Assembly (NCBI GenBank): GCA_017459865.1
Contig: JAFUCD010000010.1
Coordinates: 1-64,000 of the forward strand
Source of the DNA: Oscillospiraceae bacterium
GTDB lineage: Bacteria > Bacillota_A > Clostridia > Oscillospirales > Oscillospiraceae
Direction: 5' to 3'
Length of the DNA: 64,000 bases
The notes beneath the pieces were generated by a model. That model did no database searches and was not told where the DNA came from. It saw only the letters and a list, made by a program, of their open reading frames with translations. Positions within the stretch are counted from its first letter, which is position 1, and each line of letters begins with the position of its first letter. A program made the position numbers and the translations under genes. Below, piece by piece: positions 15,291-22,829 of the stretch.

Positions 15291-15310
15291 ATGTCATAGA
15301 GAGGATATCC

Positions 15311-16063
15311 ATGATTGAAATAGAACACCTCAGCAAAACCTATTCCACCTCCCACGGCGCCATCGACGCCTTGGAGGATGTGACGCTTTCCGTTGCCGAC
15401 GGCGAGATCTTCGGCGTGATCGGGCTCTCTGGCGCCGGTAAAAGCACGTTGGTACGATGTATCAATCTTCTTGAACGCCCGACGTCCGGCGTTGTCCGGA
15501 TCGACGGCGTAGACTTAATGGCTTTAGGGAGGAAGCAGCTGCTGGAACAGCGACGCAGCATCGGCATGATCTTCCAGAGCTTCAATCTGCTGGAGCAGCG
15601 CACCGTGGTCAAAAATGTGCGCTTCCCGCTGGAGATCGCGCATTGGGATCGTGCGGAAGCCAACGACCGCAGTCTGGAGCTGCTGGAGCTGGTCGGCCTC
15701 GCCGATCGCGCCGATGCTTACCCGTCACAGCTTTCCGGTGGGCAAAAGCAGCGCGTCGCCATTGCGCGTGCGCTCGCCACGAAGCCGAAATATCTCTTGT
15801 GTGACGAGGCGACCAGCGCGCTGGACCCCACCACGACGCAGTCGATCCTCGCGCTGCTAAAGGAGATCAATCAGACGCTCGGCGTCACGATCGTCGTCAT
15901 CACGCATGAGATGCGCGTCGTGCAGCAGATCTGCGACCGCGTTGCGGTCATCGACCAAAGCCGGATCGCCGAGATCGGCGCGGTGCGGGAGCTTTTTGCC
16001 CATCCGAAATCGGACATTGCCCGCGCGCTGCTTCTGTTGGATCCAAAGGAGGTGGGAGCGTGA
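15311..16063 (+). CDS. metN: Methionine ABC transporter ATP-binding protein
   Basis: 250-residue ABC ATPase. Walker A is GLSGAGKST, the signature is LSGGQKQR, Walker B is YLLCDEATSALD, and the switch His is in VVITHEM. IEIEHLSKTYSTSHGAIDALEDV is typical of MetN. The roughly 90-residue regulatory C-terminal domain (C2/ACT) of E. coli MetN is missing, so direct methionine inhibition is unlikely; leader-peptide control may substitute. It overlaps metI by four bases (GTGA). Confidence 0.9.
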   Translation: MIEIEHLSKTYSTSHGAIDALEDVTLSVADGEIFGVIGLSGAGKSTLVRCINLLERPTSGVVRIDGVDLMALGRKQLLEQRRSIGMIFQSFNLLEQRTVVKNVRFPLEIAHWDRAEANDRSLELLELVGLADRADAYPSQLSGGQKQRVAIARALATKPKYLLCDEATSALDPTTTQSILALLKEINQTLGVTIVVITHEMRVVQQICDRVAVIDQSRIAEIGAVRELFAHPKSDIARALLLLDPKEVGA

Positions 16064-16737
16064 AAACCGAATGGCTCATCAAGCTCTGGGACAACGGCGT
16101 GCTGCAGCTCGGCGTCTGGGAGACGATCTATATGACGCTGCTTGCGACTTTCTTCAGCTATCTTATCGGACTCCCGCTGGGACTCCTGCTTAGTGTCACG
16201 GATCCCTCGGGCATTCGCCCGGTCCGTTCGCTCAACAGCGTGCTCGGCGTTATCGTCAACTTCCTGCGGAGCATGCCTTTCATCATTCTCATGATCGCCA
16301 TGCTCCCGGTGGCGAAATTCATCGTCGGAACCAGCTTGGGCAACAAAGCAGTCATCGTCACGCTGGTGATCGCCGCCGCGCCCTATGTGGCGCGTATGGT
16401 GGAAAGCTCCGTCAAGGAGGTGGACGCCGGCGTCATCGAGGCGGCGCAATCCATGGGAGCGGACACCATGCAGATCGTTTGGAAGGTCCTGCTGCCCGAG
16501 GCAAAGCCTGCGCTCATCGTCGGCGCCGTGATCTCCACGGTCACGATCCTCGGCTACTCCGCCATGGCGGCCACCATCGGCGGCGGGGGACTGGGGCAGA
16601 TCGCCATCATCTATGGGCATCAGCGATCCAATCCATTGATCACCTGGACGTGCGTCGCGCTGATCGCCGTCATTGTCCAGATCATTCAGATCGTCGGCAT
16701 GCGCATCGCGCGCAAGCTCGATCGGCGCGTTAATTGA
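16060..16737 (+). CDS. metI: Methionine ABC transporter permease
   Basis: 225 residues, five to six membrane helices. The EAA coupling loop is EAAQSMGADTMQIVWKVLLPEA; LLSVTDPSGIRPVRSLNSVLG and GYSAMAATIGGGGLGQIAI are MetI hallmarks. The start is GTG at 16060, overlapping the metN stop. With MetN and MetQ it forms the high-affinity importer for methionine and its derivatives. Confidence 0.9.
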   Translation: MKTEWLIKLWDNGVLQLGVWETIYMTLLATFFSYLIGLPLGLLLSVTDPSGIRPVRSLNSVLGVIVNFLRSMPFIILMIAMLPVAKFIVGTSLGNKAVIVTLVIAAAPYVARMVESSVKEVDAGVIEAAQSMGADTMQIVWKVLLPEAKPALIVGAVISTVTILGYSAMAATIGGGGLGQIAIIYGHQRSNPLITWTCVALIAVIVQIIQIVGMRIARKLDRRVN

Positions 16738-16778
16738 TCAGGAGTGCTTACCAATTATGAGTTTCTATTTTACCGTAC

Positions 16779-16845
16779 TCCTTCGGGAGAATTTCAGATT
16801 TGGGCGAATGTGAAAGATACTTCATTCGCAAACCAACCTGAAATT
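16779..16845 (+). repeat. Intercistronic stem-loops between metI and metQ
   Basis: A small CTCC-TTCG-GGAG hairpin (16779-16790) is followed by a larger one: AATTTCAG (16790-16797) pairs with CTGAAATT (16838-16845), enclosing GCGAATG/CATTCGC. No T-tract follows, so a role in mRNA stability or differential metQ expression is more likely than termination. Confidence 0.5.
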
Positions 16846-16869
16846 TTCAACAAAAGGAGTTATCAAATC

Positions 16870-17730
16870 ATGAAAAAGATCATTACCATTTTCCTTGCTC
16901 TGACGCTGGCGCTGTCTCTGGCGGCGTGCAGCAGCAAAACCGAAGATTCCGCAGCGGCCGGCAGCGCTGACGCTGCAGATCCCGGCGAGCTGGAGACCAT
17001 CATCGTCGGCGCCTCCGCCACGCCGCACGCTGAGATCCTCGAGCAGATCGAGGACGCCCTTGCCGAGGAAGGCTACGCGCTGGAGATCAAGGTCTTCGAC
17101 GACTATGTGCTGCCGAACAAGGCCCTCGCGGACGGCGAGCTGGACGCGAACTATTTCCAGCACACCCCCTATCTGAACAACTATAACGCCGAAAACGGCA
17201 CTGATCTCGTCTCCGCGGCGCTGATCCACTATGAGCCCTTCGGCGTGTTCGGCAACGGCGTGACCGACCTGAAGGATCTGGCTGAGGGTGCGACCATCAT
17301 CATTCCCGCGGACGGCTCGAACGAGACCCGCGCGCTGTTCGTGCTCCAGCAGGAGGGACTCATCACCCTGCCGGAGGACGCGGACGCCGAGGCCGGCGTG
17401 ACCACGCTGGACATTGTCGATGACGGCGGCTACAACATCGTTCCTGTGGCGGCGGAGACCGTTCCCGCGCAGCTGGAAAACGCGGACGAGGGCTCGATCG
17501 CGGTCATCAACGGCAACTACGCGCTGGCTGCCGGTCTGGACATTGCGGACGCACTCGCCGTGGAGGACGCCTCCGGCGCGGCGGCGCAGACCTATGCCAA
17601 TATCATCGCCGTTCGCAGCGGCGAGGAAAACACCGCCAAGACACAGGCGCTCGTGAAGGCGCTGCAGACCGCCGCGGTGAAGGATTATATTGAGAGCACC
17701 TACAATGGTGCGGTCGTCGCCATTTTCTGA
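16870..17730 (+). CDS. metQ: Methionine-binding lipoprotein (NlpA family)
   Basis: 286 residues. A lipoprotein signal peptide ends in the lipobox SLAAC, followed by an acidic linker and the NlpA/MetQ fold (IIVGASATPHAEILEQI, DYVLPNKALADGELDANYFQH, ATIIIPADGSNETRALFVLQ, AVINGNYALAAGL). It captures methionine or derivatives outside the membrane for MetNI. ATG 16870 is set by AAAAGGAG and by the signal peptide; the longer reading has no signal peptide. Confidence 0.92.
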   Translation: MKKIITIFLALTLALSLAACSSKTEDSAAAGSADAADPGELETIIVGASATPHAEILEQIEDALAEEGYALEIKVFDDYVLPNKALADGELDANYFQHTPYLNNYNAENGTDLVSAALIHYEPFGVFGNGVTDLKDLAEGATIIIPADGSNETRALFVLQQEGLITLPEDADAEAGVTTLDIVDDGGYNIVPVAAETVPAQLENADEGSIAVINGNYALAAGLDIADALAVEDASGAAAQTYANIIAVRSGEENTAKTQALVKALQTAAVKDYIESTYNGAVVAIF

Positions 17731-17748
17731 TCTACAGGAGGGATCAAC

Positions 17749-18930
17749 ATGCAGCCACTGTCCATCCGCACGGCGGACTTTACCGATTCGGTCATCCGCC
17801 GCATGACCCGTATCTCCAACCGTTACGGCGCGGTGAACCTCTCGCAGGGGTTCCCGGATTTCGATCCGCCGAAGGCGATCCTGGATCGCCTGTCACAGGT
17901 GCCGTATGAGGACTATCACCAGTATTCTCTCACGTGGGGCGCGCAGAATCTGCGTCAGGCGCTGGCAGAGAAGCAGACGAAGTACATGGGCCGCAAAATC
18001 GACCCGGATACCGAGATCGTCGTCACCTGCGGCAGCACGGAGGCCATGATGGCCGCCATGATGACGGTGGCAAACCCCGGCGACAAGGTCGTGATCTTTT
18101 CGCCTTTCTATGAAAACTACGGCGCGGACACGATCCTCTCCGGCGCGGAGCCGATCTATGTGCCGCTCTACCCGCCGGAATTCAACTTTGACCCTGACGA
18201 GCTGGAGGACGCTTTTAAGCAGGGCGTGAAGGCGCTGGTGCTGTGCAATCCCTCCAATCCCTGCGGCAAGGTGTTCACGCGCGCGGAGCTGGAGTTCATC
18301 GCGACGCTCGCGCAGAAATATGACGCCTACGTTATCACCGACGAGGTCTATGAGCACATCGTCTACAAGCCCTTCGAGCACGTCTATTTCAGCAGTCTCC
18401 CCGGCATGTATGAGCGTACGATCTCTTGTTCGTCCCTCTCCAAGACCTATTCCATCACAGGCTGGCGTCTCGGATACACGATCGCGCCGCCGGAGATCAC
18501 CGAGCGCATCAAGAAGGTGCATGACTTCCTCACGGTCGGCGCGGCCGCGCCCCTGCAGGAGGCGGTGGTGCCGGGCCTGCGCTTCGGAGAGGACTATTAC
18601 GAAGAGCTGCTCGCGACCTACACGCGCAAGCGCGATCTGTTTCTGGACGGCCTGCGCACGCTGAAGCTGGAGCACACGGTTCCCCAGGGCGCCTATTACA
18701 TCCTCATGGACATTTCCGAGTTCGGTTTTGAGAGTGATCTGGAGTTCTGCGAGGTGCTGGCCCGGGACGTCGGTGTCGGCGCCGTGCCGGGGTCGAGCTT
18801 CTTCCGCGAGCCGGTGAACCACCTGATCCGCTTCCACTTTGCCAAGAGGGACGAGACGCTCGTTGCCGCGCTGGAGCGGCTGGGCGATCTCAGAGCGAAG
18901 ATCCCCGCACGCGGGCACAGTTTGGTATGA
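17749..18930 (+). CDS. Class I/II aminotransferase
   Basis: 393 residues. Lys232 in SLSKTYSITGWRLGY binds PLP; NLSQGFPDFDPP, NPSNPCGKVF and ITDEVYEHIVYKPFEH are class I motifs, closest in feel to the kynurenine/methionine aminotransferase (YbdL-like) group that interconverts methionine and 4-methylthio-2-oxobutyrate. The location between metQ and the second transporter of a Met-controlled operon supports a sulfur amino acid substrate, which is inference. AGGAGGG ribosome-binding site; its stop overlaps the next start (ATGA). Confidence 0.85.
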   Translation: MQPLSIRTADFTDSVIRRMTRISNRYGAVNLSQGFPDFDPPKAILDRLSQVPYEDYHQYSLTWGAQNLRQALAEKQTKYMGRKIDPDTEIVVTCGSTEAMMAAMMTVANPGDKVVIFSPFYENYGADTILSGAEPIYVPLYPPEFNFDPDELEDAFKQGVKALVLCNPSNPCGKVFTRAELEFIATLAQKYDAYVITDEVYEHIVYKPFEHVYFSSLPGMYERTISCSSLSKTYSITGWRLGYTIAPPEITERIKKVHDFLTVGAAAPLQEAVVPGLRFGEDYYEELLATYTRKRDLFLDGLRTLKLEHTVPQGAYYILMDISEFGFESDLEFCEVLARDVGVGAVPGSSFFREPVNHLIRFHFAKRDETLVAALERLGDLRAKIPARGHSLV

Positions 18931-19571
18931 ATGCCGTGCAGACGTTTCAAGCCTATCTCTCCACGCATTGGACGTATTTTCTTTCCATGATCGGGCGGCA
19001 TTTGGAGGTGAGTGCCCTCTCGGTGGTGCTCGCAATGCTTATTGCGATCCCACTGGGCATTTTGTGTACCCACTCGCCGCTGTTGGAAAAGGCGTCCGTG
19101 AAGTTCTGGGGCATGCTGCGCATCATCCCCAGCGTCGCGATTTTGATCGTGCTCATCCCGGTCATCGGGACCGGTGTGGTCCCGGCGGTCGTCGCGCTCA
19201 CGATCCTCGCGATCCCGCCCATTCTCATCAACACCGCCCAGGCATTCAAGCAGCTTCCGGCGCCTATCGTCGAGGCTGCCGTGGGCATGGGCATGGACGC
19301 AAGACAGCTGTTTTTCAAAATCAAGGCGCCGCTTGCTTTTCCGATCGTTTTCACCGGGATCCGCACCGCCATCGTGGAGGTCATCGCGAGCGCGACGCTC
19401 GCCGCCTACATCGGCGCGGGCGGACTGGGGGAGATCATCCTCACAGGACTCGGTCTGATGCGCAACGATCTGCTGTGGCTCGGCGGCGTCACTGTGGCGC
19501 TGCTGAGCCTCGGCACCGGCTTTTTGCTGAATGTCCTGTATCGGCGCATGACCAGATATCAACGTGTTTGA
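18927..19571 (+). CDS. OpuC/YehYW-type ABC transporter permease
   Basis: 214 residues, about six helices, with the permease loop EAAVGMGMDARQLFFKIKAP and AAYIGAGGLGEIILTGL of osmoprotectant (ProW/OpuCB) permeases. It is the first of two permeases in this operon, which together with the binding lipoprotein and ATPase make a complete type I importer. Family substrates are quaternary ammonium betaines. Here the surrounding genes are for sulfur amino acids, so a sulfur-containing betaine or sulfonium is a plausible cargo. Confidence 0.88.
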   Translation: MNAVQTFQAYLSTHWTYFLSMIGRHLEVSALSVVLAMLIAIPLGILCTHSPLLEKASVKFWGMLRIIPSVAILIVLIPVIGTGVVPAVVALTILAIPPILINTAQAFKQLPAPIVEAAVGMGMDARQLFFKIKAPLAFPIVFTGIRTAIVEVIASATLAAYIGAGGLGEIILTGLGLMRNDLLWLGGVTVALLSLGTGFLLNVLYRRMTRYQRV

Positions 19572-19590
19572 TCCAGAAAGGAAGCTTTTT

Positions 19591-20499
19591 ATGAAAAAAT
19601 CCATTACCCGTGTATTGTCTTTGCTTCTGACGCTCGTGCTGCTCACCGGCGCTCTGGCAGGCTGCGCTTCGAAAAGCGGCGGCAGTGAGGCCGCTGTTGT
19701 GATCGGCTCCAAGGACTTTTCCGAGAGTCAGATTCTCGCTGAGATCTACGCCCTCGCGCTGGAGGACGCCGGCATCCCGGTGGAGCGCAAGCTCAGCATC
19801 GCGAACTCCGCTGTCCATACCGCAATCACCACCGGGGAGATCGACCTCTACCCGGAATATACCGGCACGGGACTTCTTGCCGTTCTGAAGCTGCCGGTGG
19901 AGACGGATCCGCAGAAGGTTTACGACATCGTCAAGGAGCAGTATCAGGAGCAGTTTGACGTCGTCTGGCTGGATTACGCCCAGGCCAACGACGGTCAGGG
20001 ACTGGTCATCACGACTGCCGCCAGCGAGGAATACGGCATCAAGACCATTTCCGACCTGCAGAAGCACGCGACCGAGCTGCGCTTTGCCTCTCAGGGCGAG
20101 TTTGATGAGCGCGAGGACGGTCTCCCGGCGCTGATCGCCACCTATGGCCCCTTTGACTGGAAGTCCTCCGCGGTCTATGAATATAACCTCCGCTATCAGA
20201 TCCTCTCCTCCGGCGAGGCGGACGTCGCGCCCGCAGCCACCACGGAGGGCCAGCTGATCGAGGATGAGTTTACGCTGCTGGAGGACGACAAGCAGGTCTG
20301 GCCGCCCTACAACATCGCGCCGATCATCCGCGCGGAGGTGCTCGAGGCGCACCCGGAGATCGCCGATGTGCTCAACAAGATCTCTGCTCTCATCGACACC
20401 GAGACCATCACCCAGCTGAACTATCAGGTGGACGTGGAAAAGCAGGAGTATGACGAGGTGGCGCAGGCGTTCTACGACTCCATCAAGGGGCAGCTCTAA
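19591..20499 (+). CDS. OpuC/OsmF-type substrate-binding lipoprotein
   Basis: 302 residues. A lipoprotein signal ends in LAGC. The betaine-binding fold is evident from VVIGSKDFSESQILAEIYA, TTGEIDLYPEYTGTGLLA, LDYAQANDGQGLVIT and SGEADVAPAATTEGQL. Aromatic residues that could cage a quaternary or sulfonium group are present (YPEYTG, WLDYAQ, YEYNLRYQ). ATG 19591 follows GAAAGGAAGC. Ligand is unknown: glycine betaine or choline by family, ergothioneine, S-methylmethionine or DMSP by context. Confidence 0.87.
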   Translation: MKKSITRVLSLLLTLVLLTGALAGCASKSGGSEAAVVIGSKDFSESQILAEIYALALEDAGIPVERKLSIANSAVHTAITTGEIDLYPEYTGTGLLAVLKLPVETDPQKVYDIVKEQYQEQFDVVWLDYAQANDGQGLVITTAASEEYGIKTISDLQKHATELRFASQGEFDEREDGLPALIATYGPFDWKSSAVYEYNLRYQILSSGEADVAPAATTEGQLIEDEFTLLEDDKQVWPPYNIAPIIRAEVLEAHPEIADVLNKISALIDTETITQLNYQVDVEKQEYDEVAQAFYDSIKGQL

Positions 20500-21425
20500 T
20501 GGCGGACTGTATCATCTCTGTCTGGAAGCGCTTCGGCATGCCGGAGGCGGCGGCGCCCTGGGTCGATACCTTTCTCATGGCAGAAGATCAAAAACTGATT
20601 TCGACCGTGGAAAAACCGTCCTTCACCGCCGGAGATCTCTCCGAGATCTTCGGCGCTGCGGCGGCGGATTACCTCGCCTCGGCATACCGGCGCGGCATTG
20701 TCAGTCTTACGGATGAGGTTGAACGGCGCTACCGCTTAAATAATTTTTACGGCATGCTGGACATCTTCGCCATCACGGAGGCGCAGCGGTATCGCGCATT
20801 GCCGGAGGATGTGCGGCTTAAGCTGGACGCGTGGTATTTCTCGGAATACTGTGCCGGGCTGGACGACTCGGATATGCCAACGGCAGACGAGATCCTGCCG
20901 CTGGAGGAGGTGCTGCGCTTCATCGACGCGCAGGACCGTCCGGTCTATCTGAACTATTGCGACTGCCGCTCGCTGCGCGGCGAGTGCGGTCTGCCCACAC
21001 AGACCTGCATCACCTATAAAAGCATGCCGAACACCTTTGCCCACCGGGGTCTCTCCGAGCGGATCGACGCCGAGCGCGCCAAGCAGATCGTCCGCCAGGC
21101 GGACCGTGCGGGGCTGATGCACACGGTCAACCCCAACGGGATCTGCAGCTGCTGCGGCGACTGCTGCTATCTCTTCCGTGCCCAGCGCGAGCGCGGCAGC
21201 CACGGCGTCTGGCCTAAAACGGAACGCATCATCGCGCTGGACGCCGACCGCTGCATCGGCTGCGGTCTATGTACCAGGAGATGTCATTTCGGTGCGCTGA
21301 CACGCGAGGGCCGAAAGATCCATCTGCATGCAGAGCAATGCGCAGGCTGCGGTATCTGCGCCACGGCCTGCCCCGGCGGGGCGCTTCGGCTGAAGGAGCG
21401 TGCGCCGCGAAATGAACAGAAATGA
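20499..21425 (+). CDS. Cys-rich 2x[4Fe-4S] protein embedded in the transporter operon
   Basis: 308 residues. Residues 1-125 are a mostly helical region without Cys motifs. Then come a Cys-rich segment NYCDCRSLRGECG with TQTC, a CSCCGDCC motif, and two C-terminal ferredoxin motifs CIGCGLCTRRC and CAGCGICATAC. Such proteins occur in anaerobes as orphan reductase or electron-transfer components. The gene overlaps the binding-protein stop by one base and precedes the ATPase gene by nine bases, so it is co-translated with the importer. It may feed electrons to reductive breakdown of the imported compound; no function is established. Confidence 0.75.
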   Translation: MADCIISVWKRFGMPEAAAPWVDTFLMAEDQKLISTVEKPSFTAGDLSEIFGAAAADYLASAYRRGIVSLTDEVERRYRLNNFYGMLDIFAITEAQRYRALPEDVRLKLDAWYFSEYCAGLDDSDMPTADEILPLEEVLRFIDAQDRPVYLNYCDCRSLRGECGLPTQTCITYKSMPNTFAHRGLSERIDAERAKQIVRQADRAGLMHTVNPNGICSCCGDCCYLFRAQRERGSHGVWPKTERIIALDADRCIGCGLCTRRCHFGALTREGRKIHLHAEQCAGCGICATACPGGALRLKERAPRNEQK

Positions 21426-21434
21426 GGCGATCTT

Positions 21435-22196
21435 ATGGCAGCTGCGGTGGAGTTTCGCAATGTCGTAAAAAAATTTCCCGGCGCGAGCTATAACGCGCTG
21501 GACCATGTGGATCTTCAGATCGAAGAGGGCGCGCTCGTGACGGTGCTCGGCACCTCCGGCTGCGGCAAGACCACGCTCATCAAGCTCATCAACCGCATCT
21601 ATGAGCCGGACGAGGGAGAGATCCTGCTGAGCGGTAAGAACATCCAGCAGATCGATCCCATCACGCTGCGCCGGGGCATCGGCTATGTGATCCAGCAGAT
21701 CGGTTTGTTTCCGCACATGACGATCTATGAAAACATTGCCACGGTGCCGAAGATCCTGAAATGGGACAAGGACCGGATCGATGCGCGCGTGGCGGAGCTG
21801 CTCCGGCTGGTGGATCTGCCGCCGGAGGAGTTTCAAACCCGCTATCCCCGCCAGCTCTCCGGCGGGCAGCAGCAGCGTGTGGGTCTGATCCGCGCGCTGG
21901 CTGCGGATCCCTCGCTGATGCTGTTTGACGAGCCCTTCGGTGCCATCGACGCGATCAACCGCGCCAATCTGCAGGATGAGCTGCTGCGCATCCACCGACA
22001 GTCGAACAAGACTTTTGTCTTTGTCACGCACGATGTCGGCGAGGCGCTCAAGCTGGGCACCCGCGTGCTCATCATGGACCACGGCGCGATCCAGCAGTAC
22101 GCCGCGCCCGAGGAGATCCTCGCGCACCCGGCCAACGCCTTTGTCGAGGCGCTGATCCGCACCGGGCGGCAGGAGTCGGAAGGAGCGGAGGGCTGA
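21435..22196 (+). CDS. OpuC-type ABC transporter ATP-binding protein
   Basis: 253 residues. Walker A GTSGCGKTT, signature LSGGQQQR, Walker B LMLFDEPFGAID, switch VFVTHD. IDPITLRRGIGYVIQQIGLFPHMTI is characteristic of ProV/OpuCA ATPases. The C-terminal CBS pair that senses ionic strength in osmoregulatory OpuA/OpuCA is absent, which argues that uptake is for nutrition rather than osmoprotection. Confidence 0.9.
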   Translation: MAAAVEFRNVVKKFPGASYNALDHVDLQIEEGALVTVLGTSGCGKTTLIKLINRIYEPDEGEILLSGKNIQQIDPITLRRGIGYVIQQIGLFPHMTIYENIATVPKILKWDKDRIDARVAELLRLVDLPPEEFQTRYPRQLSGGQQQRVGLIRALAADPSLMLFDEPFGAIDAINRANLQDELLRIHRQSNKTFVFVTHDVGEALKLGTRVLIMDHGAIQQYAAPEEILAHPANAFVEALIRTGRQESEGAEG

Positions 22197-22829
22197 ATGC
22201 TGCAGTATTTTGCGAAATATTATCCACGCCTGCTGCAGGCGCTGTTGGAGCATTTGGAGATCGTGCTGATCACGCTTTTGATCTCCATCGCGCTTGCTGC
22301 GGTCCTCACGCTGCTGATCCGCCGCAGCGAGCGGCTGAGCAACGCCGTGGTGCAGGTGTTCGGCGCGGTCTATTCCATTCCCAGTCTTGCGCTGTTCGCC
22401 CTGCTCATCCCCATCACCGGGCTGGGCGAAAAAACGGCGATCCTGGTGCTTGTGGTTTATAACCAGTTTTTGCTCATCCGCAATTTTCTCGCGGGGCTGG
22501 AGAGCGTGGACAAAAGCGTCGTGGAGGCGGCCTACGGCATGGGCATGAGCGAGGCGCAGGTACTCAGCTGGATCGAGCTGCCGCTCTCCGCGCCGCTGAT
22601 CATCGCAGGCGTTCGTCTCGCGCTGATCTCAACCATCGGCATCGCCACCATCGCCGCCACGATCAACGCCGGCGGTCTCGGCAATCTGCTCTTTGACGGC
22701 ATGCGCACCATGAATACCTACAAGATCCTCTGGGGCGCGCTGTTCTGTGCCGTGATCGCCCTGCTGGCGGACGGCATCTTAAAACGCGTCGAGCTCCACA
22801 TTCAAAAGAAGGCAGGTATGGAAGCATGA
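22197..22829 (+). CDS. OpuC/YehYW-type ABC transporter permease (second)
   Basis: 210 residues, hydrophobic, with the coupling loop EAAYGMGMSEAQVLSWIELP and ATINAGGLGNLLFDGM. It starts immediately after the ATPase stop and overlaps the metY start by four bases. It pairs with the permease at 18927 to form the heterodimeric channel. Confidence 0.88.
   Translation: MLQYFAKYYPRLLQALLEHLEIVLITLLISIALAAVLTLLIRRSERLSNAVVQVFGAVYSIPSLALFALLIPITGLGEKTAILVLVVYNQFLLIRNFLAGLESVDKSVVEAAYGMGMSEAQVLSWIELPLSAPLIIAGVRLALISTIGIATIAATINAGGLGNLLFDGMRTMNTYKILWGALFCAVIALLADGILKRVELHIQKKAGMEA

Noticed and set aside
15035..15310. SAM riboswitch or Met T-box in the metN leader
   Set aside because: No S-box core, no T-box sequence and no specifier-loop arrangement was seen; the coding leader peptide with strong translation signals explains the region better. 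Only a covariance search can exclude it fully.
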